Positions 6,206 through 12,243 of a DNA stretch of 12,243 nucleotides are shown one piece after another. The notes under the pieces are model-generated. The model had not been told where the DNA came from. It saw nothing but the letters and a program-made list of their open reading frames with translations, and made no database searches. The stretch is taken from NCBI GenBank assembly GCA_019683665.1, contig JADGIB010000080.1:1-12243 (forward strand), given 5' to 3'. Within the stretch, counting starts at the first letter, position 1. Each line of letters begins with the position of its first letter. The translations under genes were made by a program, and so were the position numbers. The stretch is from Solirubrobacteraceae bacterium. GTDB taxonomy: Bacteria; Actinomycetota; Thermoleophilia; Solirubrobacterales; Solirubrobacteraceae.

Positions 6206-6229
6206 AGAAGCCCCCCGGGGGGCCGACTA
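6203..6229 (+). promoter_or_regulatory. Sigma-28 promoter of the flgB-fliI operon
   Basis: TAAAGAAG, then 11 nt, then GCCGACTA. The first five -35 bases (TAAAG) match the consensus exactly, the -10 has 6 of 8, and the spacing is exact. This is the best of the four sites. The start should be near 6237, about 58 nt before the flgB ATG. The -35 TAA doubles as the stop codon of the fliT-like gene, and the spacer is filled by a C6G6 palindrome. Confidence 0.7.
6210..6223 (+). repeat. GCCCCCCGGGGGGC palindrome in the promoter spacer
   Basis: This perfect 14-nt palindrome fills the spacer between the -35 and -10 elements of the flgB promoter. Read on the reverse strand it is followed by TTCTTTA, so it resembles an intrinsic terminator against antisense transcription. 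On the forward strand it could also weakly end the fliD-fliS-fliT transcript. A DNA-binding site is a third option. Confidence 0.4.
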
Positions 6230-6236
6230 CCGGGAT

Positions 6237-6253
6237 GCCCCCAGGGAGGGGGC
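6237..6253 (+). promoter_or_regulatory. First flgB leader hairpin, AGGGA loop (possible CsrA site)
   Basis: GCCCCC pairs with GGGGGC and the loop is exactly AGGGA, an ANGGA element. The hairpin begins at the predicted transcript start and could also protect the 5' end of the mRNA. Confidence 0.35.
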
Positions 6254-6259
6254 GCCAGC

Positions 6260-6275
6260 GGTCCAGGGACGGGCC
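6260..6275 (+). promoter_or_regulatory. Second flgB leader hairpin, AGGGAC loop (possible CsrA site)
   Basis: GGTCC pairs with GGGCC (one U-G pair) around AGGGAC. Compared with the flaG leader hairpin, the C-to-T change in the stem keeps pairing. Its GGA is 22 nt from the GGA of the first hairpin, a spacing that one CsrA dimer could bridge. It ends 19 nt before the flgB ATG. Confidence 0.35.
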
Positions 6276-6294
6276 ACTCCACCCACCCGTGCCC

Positions 6295-6648
6295 ATGGAT
6301 CTCTTCGACTCGACCCACCAGCTTCTCGAAGGCGCGCTCCGCGGCGCCGCCGCGCGCCACACCGCGCTGTCGGCGAACATCGCGAACGCCAACACCCCCG
6401 GCTACCGGCGCGTCGACGTGGACTTCCACGCCGCGCTGCGTGAGGCCGCCGGCGACGATCCGGACGCCGTCGCCGAGCTCGAGTTCACCCCGGCGGCCGA
6501 GCCCGGCGTCATGCAGGTCGACGGCAACGGCGTCGACATCGACGTCGAGGCCGCCGAGCTCGCCGCCAACGGGCTCGAGTACCAGGCGCTCGTCGCCGTC
6601 ATGGCCGGCCGCTGCAGCATCCTGCAATCCGCGATCGGGACGCGCTGA
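6295..6648 (+). CDS. flgB: Flagellar proximal rod protein FlgB
   Basis: FlgB is part of the proximal rod above the MS ring. The 117-residue product has the rod-protein N-terminal motif LSANIANANTPGYRRVDVDF (25-44), the diagnostic NxANxNTPGY pattern. The C-terminal helix (about 85-115, LAANGLEYQALVAVMAGRCSILQSAIG) is the other half of the rod coiled coil. I chose the ATG at 6295 because FlgB proteins usually begin with MDLFDxT. The frame is also open from an ATG at 6235, which would add 20 proline- and arginine-rich residues that lack family support and lie across the leader hairpins. No Shine-Dalgarno site is visible before the chosen ATG; the nearby bases are C-rich. The stop overlaps the flgC start by one base (TGATG). 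Confidence 0.93.
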   Translation: MDLFDSTHQLLEGALRGAAARHTALSANIANANTPGYRRVDVDFHAALREAAGDDPDAVAELEFTPAAEPGVMQVDGNGVDIDVEAAELAANGLEYQALVAVMAGRCSILQSAIGTR

Positions 6649-7100
6649 TGGGCCTGTTCGACTCGCTGTCCATCTCCGCCAGCGGCCTCACCGCCGAGCG
6701 GCTGCGGATGGACGTCACCGCCGAGAACCTCGCCAACGCGCAGTCCACCCGCGGCCCCGACGGCCAGCCGTACCGCCGCAAGGCGGTCGTGCTCGCGTCG
6801 ACCGGCGACGACGGCGGCTTCGCCACCGCGCTGGCCCGCGCCCAGGGCCGGACCGGCGCCGGCCGCTCCGGCGGCGGCGTCGAGGTCGTCGCGATCGTCG
6901 AGGACGACCAGCCCGGCCGCCGCGTGTACGACCCGGGCCACCCGGACGCCGACGAGCAGGGCTACGTGACCATGCCGAACGTCGACACCGTCACCGAGAT
7001 GGTCGACCTCATCAGCGCGTCGCGCTCCTACGAGGCGAACGTCACCGCGATGCAGACGGCCAAGCAGATGTTCGGCAAGACGCTGGAGCTGCTGAAGTGA
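6648..7100 (+). CDS. flgC: Flagellar proximal rod protein FlgC
   Basis: FlgC joins FlgB and FlgF in the proximal rod. The 150-residue product begins MGLFDSLSISASGLTAERLRM and has the rod motif MDVTAENLANAQST (21-34). The usual C-terminal half follows: VYDPGHPDADEQGYVTMPN, then VTEMVDLISASRSYEANVTAM and a final helix ending LELLK. Length is slightly above typical because of a glycine-rich loop (about 52-76, GDDGG to GRSGGG). It overlaps flgB by 1 nt and fliE by 4 nt, which suggests tight co-translation. Confidence 0.95.
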   Translation: MGLFDSLSISASGLTAERLRMDVTAENLANAQSTRGPDGQPYRRKAVVLASTGDDGGFATALARAQGRTGAGRSGGGVEVVAIVEDDQPGRRVYDPGHPDADEQGYVTMPNVDTVTEMVDLISASRSYEANVTAMQTAKQMFGKTLELLK

Positions 7101-7444
7101 CGATCCCGCCCATCGACACGAGCTTCGTGACCACCGGCCCGGAGTGGCAGGTGGACGCGATCGCCCCCACGCCCGCCGAGATCGAGGCGGGCGCCGGCCC
7201 CGACGCCGTCGGCGCGCCGTCCGGCGCCTCGTTCGGGGAGCTGCTCGGCGACTCGCTGCGCAGCCTCCAGGCCCGCCAGGACGAGGCGGCCCGGGCCGCC
7301 CAGGCGCTGGCGACCGGCCAGGCCGGCGACCCGACGTCGGTCGTCATGGCGATCGAGAAGGCGCAGCTGGCGATGCAGCTCGCCTCGACGATCCGCACGA
7401 AGGCGGTCGAGTCCTTCAACGACGTGTTCCGGACGACCGTCTGA
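7097..7444 (+). CDS. fliE: Flagellar hook-basal body protein FliE
   Basis: FliE links the MS ring to the rod and is exported first. The 115-residue product has a poorly conserved N-terminal half and the conserved C-terminal FliE pattern: PTSVVMAIEKAQLAMQLAST (79-98), then IRTKAVESFNDVFRTTV, matching the family form of MxAxxKAxxAxQLxxxIRNKxVEAYxEI. The start is a GTG sharing GTGA with the flgC stop, with GGAG 8 nt upstream inside flgC. Standing between flgC and fliF is the classic order. Confidence 0.92.
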   Translation: MTIPPIDTSFVTTGPEWQVDAIAPTPAEIEAGAGPDAVGAPSGASFGELLGDSLRSLQARQDEAARAAQALATGQAGDPTSVVMAIEKAQLAMQLASTIRTKAVESFNDVFRTTV

Positions 7445-7455
7445 GCGCCGGGTAG

Positions 7456-8970
7456 ATGAAGCTCCTCCAGTCCATGACCATGCGCCAGCGGATCACGCTG
7501 GCCGCCTCCGTCGTCGGCGTCCTCATCGTGGCCTTCCTGCTGCTGCGCATGGCGACCGCCCCCAGCTACTCGCTCATCGCCAGCGGCCTGGACCCGGCGA
7601 AGACGGGCAAGATGACCGCCGCGCTCGACGCCCAGGGCATCTCCTACGAGCTGCGCAACAACGGCACCGCGCTCGCCGTCGAGAAGAACCAGACGGCGCA
7701 GGCGCAGATCGCGCTCGCCGACGCGGGCCTGAGCACCGCCGGCAAGGGCGAGGACGGGCTCGACAAGGTCGGCGACCTGAAGATGGGTGCCTCGACCTTC
7801 CAGCAGAAGATCGCCTACCAGCAGGGGCTGGAGGCCTCGATCGAGCAGACGCTCGAGAACGTCGACGGCGTCTCGAGCGCGACCGTCCAGCTCACCCTGC
7901 CCGAGGACCAGCTGTTCGCCGACGAGGCCAAGCCGCCCACCGCCGCGGTCCTCATCACCGGCGACTCCGCCGTGATCGACCATGCCGCCGTGCGCGGCAT
8001 GGCGCACCTCGTCGCCAACAGCGTCGAGGGCCTGAAGGCCGAGAACGTCACGATCACCGACCAGTCGGGCCGGATGCTGTGGCCGTCCGGCGAGGACGGC
8101 GGCGTCACCGGCTCGATGACGAAGGTCCAGGCCGAGACGCGCTACGCGGCGGCCAAGGAGGCCGAGATCAACGCGATGCTCGTGCGGACGCTCGGCCCCG
8201 ACAAGGCGCAGGTGCGCATCAACGCCGACCTGAACCTCGACGAGACGACGGTCGAGGAGCTCAGGTACGCGCGCCGCGGCAACCCGGTCGAGGAGACGAC
8301 CGAGACCGAGCAGCTCGAGGGCACCGGCGGCGGCGGCAACGAGGCGGCCGGGACCGAGACGAACGTCCCCGGCTACGCCGAGCGCGGCGGCGCCGGCGGC
8401 GGCGAGTCGAACTACCAGAGCGAGAAGACGAGCCGCAAGAACGTCTACGGCAAGACCGTCACCCGCCGCAAGGTCGCGCCGGGCGACGTCGAGCGCCTCG
8501 ACGTGGCGCTGCTCGTCGACCGCTCCGTGCCGCGCGCCGAGGTCGCCCAGCTGCGCACCGCGGTCGCCAGCGCGGCCGGCATCCAGGCCGACCGCGGCGA
8601 CACGCTCGCCGTCAGCCAGGTGACGTTCGCCAAGCCCGAGGCGACGACGACCGACGAGGGCCCGCTCGGCGACGGCGGGATCCTGGACTACGCGAAGTAC
8701 GCCCTGCTCGGCCTGGCGTGCCTGATCTTCCTGTTCTTCATCGCGCGGTACCTGCGCCGGCGCGAGGACGAGGTCCTCGCCGACCCGGCCTGGCTGCGCC
8801 AGCTCGAGGCCCCGATGCCGATCGCCCAGCTCGAGCACGTCGACGAGGACGAGCCGCTGCCGTCGCTCGTGGCGGCCCGCAACACCCGTCGCATGCAGAT
8901 CGAGGAGGTCGTGCAGAAGGAGCCCGAGCGCATCGCGACCGCCCTGCGGACCTGGATGAACGAGCCCTGA
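7456..8970 (+). CDS. fliF: Flagellar MS-ring protein FliF
   Basis: FliF forms the MS ring in the cytoplasmic membrane, the base for rod, switch and export gate. The 504-residue product has two membrane segments, at about 14-32 (LAASVVGVLIVAFLLL) and 414-433 (YALLGLACLIFLFFIARYL). Between them are the YscJ/FliF ring-building domain (about 35-205, with ENVDGVSSATVQLTLPED and SAVIDHAAVRGMAHLVANSVEGL) and the FliF C-terminal domain (about 225-395). A glycine-rich loop (about 288-318) interrupts the latter where the family has a flexible stretch. The cytoplasmic tail ends with VVQKEPERIATALRTWMNE (485-503), the FliG-binding helix. The protein is slightly shorter than enterobacterial FliF. No clear Shine-Dalgarno site lies in the 11-nt gap after fliE. 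The stop overlaps the fliG ATG by one base. Confidence 0.96.
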   Translation: MKLLQSMTMRQRITLAASVVGVLIVAFLLLRMATAPSYSLIASGLDPAKTGKMTAALDAQGISYELRNNGTALAVEKNQTAQAQIALADAGLSTAGKGEDGLDKVGDLKMGASTFQQKIAYQQGLEASIEQTLENVDGVSSATVQLTLPEDQLFADEAKPPTAAVLITGDSAVIDHAAVRGMAHLVANSVEGLKAENVTITDQSGRMLWPSGEDGGVTGSMTKVQAETRYAAAKEAEINAMLVRTLGPDKAQVRINADLNLDETTVEELRYARRGNPVEETTETEQLEGTGGGGNEAAGTETNVPGYAERGGAGGGESNYQSEKTSRKNVYGKTVTRRKVAPGDVERLDVALLVDRSVPRAEVAQLRTAVASAAGIQADRGDTLAVSQVTFAKPEATTTDEGPLGDGGILDYAKYALLGLACLIFLFFIARYLRRREDEVLADPAWLRQLEAPMPIAQLEHVDEDEPLPSLVAARNTRRMQIEEVVQKEPERIATALRTWMNEP

Positions 8971-10013
8971 TGAACGCGACCGCCGACGCCCCCTCCACCG
9001 AGCTGGCGACCGCCCGGATGGGCGGGCGCCGCAAGGCCGCCATCCTCCTCATCACCCTCGGCCCCGAGCGGGCCGCGGCGATCCTCGAGCACCTCGACGA
9101 CGAGGAGGTCGAGGCGCTGTCGTCGGAGATGGCGCGCATCCGGCAGGTGACGCCGGAGACCAGCCAGGCGATCCTCGACGAGCTGGCCGAGCACGTGACC
9201 GCCCCGGCCCAGGCCGCCCTCGGCGGGCTGGACTACACGTACGAGGTGCTCGAGAAGCGCTTCGGGCGCAACCGGGCGCAGGAGATCGTCGACGCGCTCG
9301 CCGGCAAGATGCAGCACAAGCCGTTCGACTTCCTGCGCCGCACGCCGCCCGAGCAGGTGGCGGCGTTCCTGCAGGAGGAGGCGCCGCAGACGATCGCGAT
9401 CGTCATCGCGTCGCTGCCGAGCTCGATCGCGGCGAAGGTGCTGGCCGAGCTGCCGAAGGACCTCCAGGGCGACGTCGCCCTGCGCATCGCGATGATGTCG
9501 GAGACGAACCCGCTCGTCGTGCGCGACCTCGAGGCGGCGCTGAAGGAGAAGCTGTCGGCGATCCTCGACCAGGAGCTCGTCGGCGCCGGCGGCGTCCAGT
9601 CGCTGGCCGAGATCCTCAATCAGGCCGGGCGCACGACCGAGCGCCACGTCCTGCAGGCGATGGCCGACCACGACCAGGTCCTCGCCGAGGAGGTCCGCCA
9701 GCGGATCTTCACCTTCGACGACATCGTCACGCTCAGCGACCGCGACATCCAGATCCTCCTGCGCGACGTCGACCAGAAGGACCTGGCGATCGCGCTGCGC
9801 GGCGTGGACGACCGCATCAAGGACAAGATCCTCAACAACCTCTCCCAGCGCGGCGCCGAGATGCTGCGCGAGGACATGGAGGTCATGCCGCCGCAGCGCA
9901 AGGCGGTGATCGACGAGGCCCAGTCGAAGATCGTGCGCGCCGCGCGCGTCCTCGACGACGCGGGCACGATCACGATCCGCCAGTCCGACACCGGTGAGGA
10001 CGAGGTCGTCTAG
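8970..10013 (+). CDS. fliG: Flagellar motor switch protein FliG
   Basis: FliG sits on the MS ring and meets the stator, giving torque and direction switching. The 347-residue product has the N-terminal FliF-binding domain (about 18-105, GRRKAAILLITLGPERAAAIL), the middle domain (about 115-200) and the C-terminal domain (about 205-335, GGVQSLAEILNQAGR, then FTFDDIVTLSDRDIQILLRDVD). The torque-helix charges are kept: R277, R294, E301, D302 and R310 line up with K264, R281, D288, D289 and R297 of the E. coli protein. The middle-domain EHPQ motif, which contacts FliM, reads EAPQ (137-140), so the usual histidine is absent. The start ATG overlaps the fliF stop by one base. A 68-nt structured gap follows before fliH. 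Confidence 0.96.
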   Translation: MNATADAPSTELATARMGGRRKAAILLITLGPERAAAILEHLDDEEVEALSSEMARIRQVTPETSQAILDELAEHVTAPAQAALGGLDYTYEVLEKRFGRNRAQEIVDALAGKMQHKPFDFLRRTPPEQVAAFLQEEAPQTIAIVIASLPSSIAAKVLAELPKDLQGDVALRIAMMSETNPLVVRDLEAALKEKLSAILDQELVGAGGVQSLAEILNQAGRTTERHVLQAMADHDQVLAEEVRQRIFTFDDIVTLSDRDIQILLRDVDQKDLAIALRGVDDRIKDKILNNLSQRGAEMLREDMEVMPPQRKAVIDEAQSKIVRAARVLDDAGTITIRQSDTGEDEVV

Positions 10014-10048
10014 GGTGCCGGCGGCGAACGCGCATCCGACCAGGGAGG

Positions 10049-10073
10049 GCCTCCGGCCGCCGTCGCCGGAGGC
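10049..10073 (+). promoter_or_regulatory. Hairpin covering the fliH ribosome binding site
   Basis: GCCTCCGGC and GCCGGAGGC form a perfect 9-bp stem with a 7-nt loop between fliG and fliH. The 3' arm contains GGAGG (10068-10072), the likely fliH Shine-Dalgarno site. GGCCCC (10075-10080) can separately pair with GGGGCC (10095-10100) across the first GTG. The structure could hold down fliH translation, or weaken transcription past fliG. AGGGA occurs just upstream at 10042-10046, without a firm hairpin. Confidence 0.4.
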
Positions 10074-10081
10074 GGGCCCCC

Positions 10082-10723
10082 GTGGCGGGTCGTAGGGGCC
10101 GGCCCGTGGCCGTGCACGCCTTCACCTACGGCACGCTGGAGCCGCCGGTCGACCTGAAGGTCGACGAGGCCGAGCGCCGCCGCGAGGCCGAGGACCTCAT
10201 CGCCCGCGCCCGGGCCGAGGCGGACGCGATCCGCGAGGAGGCCCGCCACGCCGGCTTCGAGGCCGGGCGCCTGGAGGCGCTGGCCGCCGTCGAGCCCGCC
10301 GCGAGCGCGTTCGCGCAGGCCGCCCAGCAGGTCGAGGCCCAGCTCGAGGACCTGACCGAGCGGACCGAGCGCGCCGCCGTCGAGCTCGCGCTGCGGATCG
10401 CCGAGCAGGCGCTCGGCGCCGCGCTCGACGTCCAGCCCGAGCGCGTGGTCGAGGTCATCCGCGGCGCGCTGCGCCGCCTCGTCGAGCGCGAGCGCGTGCT
10501 GCTGCTCGTCAACCCCGACGACCTCGACCTCGTGCGCGAGCGCGTCGCCGGCCTCGTCGACGAGCTCGGCGGGATCGAGCACTGCGAGGTCCAGGCCGAG
10601 CGCCGCGTCCCGCGCGGCGGCGCGGTCGTGCGCACCGAGGAGGGCGAGGTCGACGCGACGCTGCAGACCAAGCTCCAGCGGGCGCGCGAGGTGCTCGAGC
10701 ACGAGCTGGCCGATGCCTCCTGA
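10082..10723 (+). CDS. fliH: Flagellar export ATPase regulator FliH
   Basis: FliH binds and restrains the ATPase FliI and ties it to the C-ring. The 213-residue product has a charged helical N-terminal part (about 27-95, VDEAERRREAEDLIARARAEADAIREEARHAG with GFEAGR, a GxxxG pair typical of FliH). A C-terminal FliH domain (about 100-208) follows, with LLLVNPDDLDLVRERV and the closing signature RGGAVVRTEEGEVDATLQTKLQ. The start is uncertain: the GTG at 10082 has GGAGG 9 nt upstream, while GTGs at 10106 and 10112 would remove 8 or 10 basic residues. I kept the first. The gene overlaps fliI by 11 nt, so the two are probably co-translated. Confidence 0.88.
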   Translation: MAGRRGRPVAVHAFTYGTLEPPVDLKVDEAERRREAEDLIARARAEADAIREEARHAGFEAGRLEALAAVEPAASAFAQAAQQVEAQLEDLTERTERAAVELALRIAEQALGAALDVQPERVVEVIRGALRRLVERERVLLLVNPDDLDLVRERVAGLVDELGGIEHCEVQAERRVPRGGAVVRTEEGEVDATLQTKLQRAREVLEHELADAS

Positions 10724-12176
10724 GGCCGCCGGCCCCGTCCTCTCCGGCCGCGCGGCGGAGGCGATCTCCCGCGCCGACCTGCACCTGCGCCGCGGCCGCG
10801 TCAGCGACATCATCGGCCTGATCGTCGAGGCCACCGGCCTGGAGGCCCAGGTCGGCGAGGTCTGCGAGGTCCAGGCCGGGCGCACCGTCGAGCCGGTGAA
10901 GGCCGAGGTCGTCGGGTTCCGGGCCAAGCGGACGCTGCTCATGCCGCTGGGCGAGATGACCGGCATCGGGCCCGGCAACGTCGTGACCGCGACCGGCGAG
11001 CGGCTGCGCGCGCCGGTCGGCGAGGGGCTGCTCGGCCGCGTCCTCGACGGCCTCGGCGAGCCGATCGACGGGCGGGGCCCGGTCGAGGCGGCCGCGATGC
11101 TGCCGGTCGAGGCGCCGCCCCCGGACCCGCTCACGCGCCCGCGCATCACCGAGCGCTTCGGCCTCGGCGTCCGCGCGCTCGACGCGCTCGTCCCCTGCGG
11201 GCGCGGGCAGCGCCTGGGCATCTTCGCCGGCTCCGGCGTCGGCAAGTCGTCGCTGCTGGGCATGATCTCGCGCGCCGCCACCCAGGGCGGCGGCGAGGGC
11301 GGCCGCCGGCGCGTGAACGTCATCTGCCTCGTCGGCGAGCGCGGCCGCGAGGTCCGCGAGTTCGTCGAGCGCGACCTCGGCGACGCGCTGGCCGAGTCGG
11401 TCGTCGTCGTGTCGACCTCCGACCAGCCCGCGCTCGTGCGCATCAAGGCGGCGCTGACGGCGACGACGATCGCCGAGTGGTTCCGCGACCAGGGCACCGA
11501 CGTCATGCTCATGATGGACTCGGTCACCCGCTTCGCGATGGCCCAGCGCGAGGTCGGCCTGGCGATCGGCGAGCCGCCCGCCACCCGCGGCTACACGCCG
11601 TCGGTCTTCGCGCTGCTCCCGCGCCTGCTCGAGCGCTCCGGCACGAGCGACCGCGGGGCGATCACCGCGCTGTACACGGTCCTCGTCGACGGCGACGACA
11701 TGAACGAGCCGATCGCCGACGCGGTCCGCTCGATCCTCGACGGCCACATCGTCCTCACCCGCGAGCTGGCCCACGCCGGCCACTACCCGGCCGTCGACGT
11801 CCTGCAGTCGGTCTCGCGCCTCGTCAGCGAGGTGACGAGCCCCGAGGTGCGCGAGGCCGGGATGGAGCTGCGCCACCTCCTGGCCGCCTACCGCGACAAG
11901 GCCGACCTCATCGCGATCGGCGCCTACGAGCGCGGGACCGACCCGGTCGTCGACCGGGCGATCGAGCTCAAGCCGCAGATCGACGCGTTCCTGCGCCAGG
12001 GGCTCGACGAGCACGACCCGTACGAGGCCGTCGACGCCCGGCTGCTGGAGCTCGTCGGCCACCAGCCCGCGCCGCAGGAGGCCGCGCCGCCCCCGGTCGA
12101 GCCGTCCCAGCCGCCCGCCGACCCGCTCTCGCTGGGCGGCGGCAGCGCCCTGCCGCCCCTGAACCTGGCGGTCTGA
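10713..12176 (+). CDS. fliI: Flagellum-specific export ATPase FliI
   Basis: FliI hydrolyses ATP to help load substrates into the flagellar export apparatus, and resembles F1 beta. The 487-residue product has a beta-barrel N-terminal domain (about 25-120, ending GRVLDGLGEPIDG). Walker A is GSGVGKSS (173-180), followed by LVGERGREVREF (206-217), Walker B VMLMMDSVTRFAMAQRE (264-280) and the FliI/SctN signature DDMNEPIADAVRSILDGHIVL (328-348). Two features differ from the usual form. A glycine- and arginine-rich insert (about 190-200, TQGGGEGGRRR) lies between the Walker A helix and the next strand, and a proline-rich tail of about 37 residues follows the last conserved helix. Length is above the typical 440. 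Translation starts inside fliH. Confidence 0.97.
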   Translation: MPPEAAGPVLSGRAAEAISRADLHLRRGRVSDIIGLIVEATGLEAQVGEVCEVQAGRTVEPVKAEVVGFRAKRTLLMPLGEMTGIGPGNVVTATGERLRAPVGEGLLGRVLDGLGEPIDGRGPVEAAAMLPVEAPPPDPLTRPRITERFGLGVRALDALVPCGRGQRLGIFAGSGVGKSSLLGMISRAATQGGGEGGRRRVNVICLVGERGREVREFVERDLGDALAESVVVVSTSDQPALVRIKAALTATTIAEWFRDQGTDVMLMMDSVTRFAMAQREVGLAIGEPPATRGYTPSVFALLPRLLERSGTSDRGAITALYTVLVDGDDMNEPIADAVRSILDGHIVLTRELAHAGHYPAVDVLQSVSRLVSEVTSPEVREAGMELRHLLAAYRDKADLIAIGAYERGTDPVVDRAIELKPQIDAFLRQGLDEHDPYEAVDARLLELVGHQPAPQEAAPPPVEPSQPPADPLSLGGGSALPPLNLAV

Positions 12177-12178
12177 CC

Positions 12179-12243
12179 GTGGCCCGCGCCGACCGTCCCG
12201 CCGGGCCCTCGGACAGCCGTCCAACCCGGCTGCGCCCCGCCCG
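12179..12243 (+). CDS. Possible partial gene after fliI, cut by the window edge
   Basis: A GTG two bases after the fliI stop opens a frame that stays open to the window end (21 codons; rich in R, P and A). A gene for FliJ or another flagellar protein is expected here by gene order. These residues show no recognisable motif and there is no clear ribosome site, so the call rests on position only. Confidence 0.3.
   Translation, partial: MARADRPAGPSDSRPTRLRPA

Noticed and set aside
6235..6294. N-terminal extension of FlgB from the ATG at 6235
   Set aside because: It would add 20 residues rich in proline and arginine that FlgB proteins lack. It lies over the leader hairpins, and the ATG is slightly upstream of the predicted transcript start.
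1..12243. tRNA, rRNA, CRISPR array, insertion sequence or prophage
   Set aside because: No regularly spaced repeats, transposase or integrase motifs, or tRNA-like folds were seen; coding density is explained by flagellar genes.

Overview
The window is one continuous flagellar gene block from a very GC-rich bacterium (third codon positions almost always G or C). Frequent GTG starts, 1 to 11 nt gene overlaps and weak or absent Shine-Dalgarno sites fit a flagellated actinobacterium. A Thermoleophilia-type lineage is my best guess, but this rests on general style and gene content and was not tested by any search. I see no mobile element, CRISPR array, tRNA or rRNA.

Layout: at the left end, fliA (flagellar sigma factor, sigma-28/WhiG type) reads leftward and ends at a GC hairpin. 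A 244-nt divergent gap separates it from everything else, which reads rightward. First comes an 819-residue family-2 glycosyltransferase flanked by helical-repeat (TPR-like) regions, probably acting on flagellin. It ends at a hairpin terminator. Next is the filament-assembly group: a FlaG-like protein, the filament cap FliD, and the chaperones FliS and a FliT-like protein. Then comes the basal-body and export group: flgB, flgC, fliE, fliF (MS ring), fliG (motor switch), fliH and fliI (export ATPase regulator and ATPase). A possible further gene is cut by the right edge. No non-coding stretch exceeds 300 nt.

How the genes work together: FliF, FliG, FliE, FlgB and FlgC build the MS ring, switch and proximal rod. 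FliH and FliI power export. FliS and FliT hold filament subunits, FliD caps the filament, and the glycosyltransferase is likely to decorate flagellin. FliA would transcribe the late genes.

Most interesting content: (1) four matches to the sigma-28 promoter, TAAA-N15-GCCGATAA, all with exactly the same spacing. They lie upstream of the glycosyltransferase, flaG, fliS and flgB. The last two share an identical 14-mer over the -10 region and the bases after it. (2) Just after the predicted start points for flaG and flgB lie three short GC hairpins whose loops carry A-N-G-G-A, the recognition core of the RNA-binding regulator CsrA. This suggests an undescribed layer of post-transcriptional flagellar control. 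(3) The fliS start codon falls where its predicted transcript would begin, which suggests leaderless translation. (4) The basal-body operon itself appears to be under sigma-28, unlike the standard enterobacterial hierarchy. All of these are readings by eye and need experimental or comparative support.
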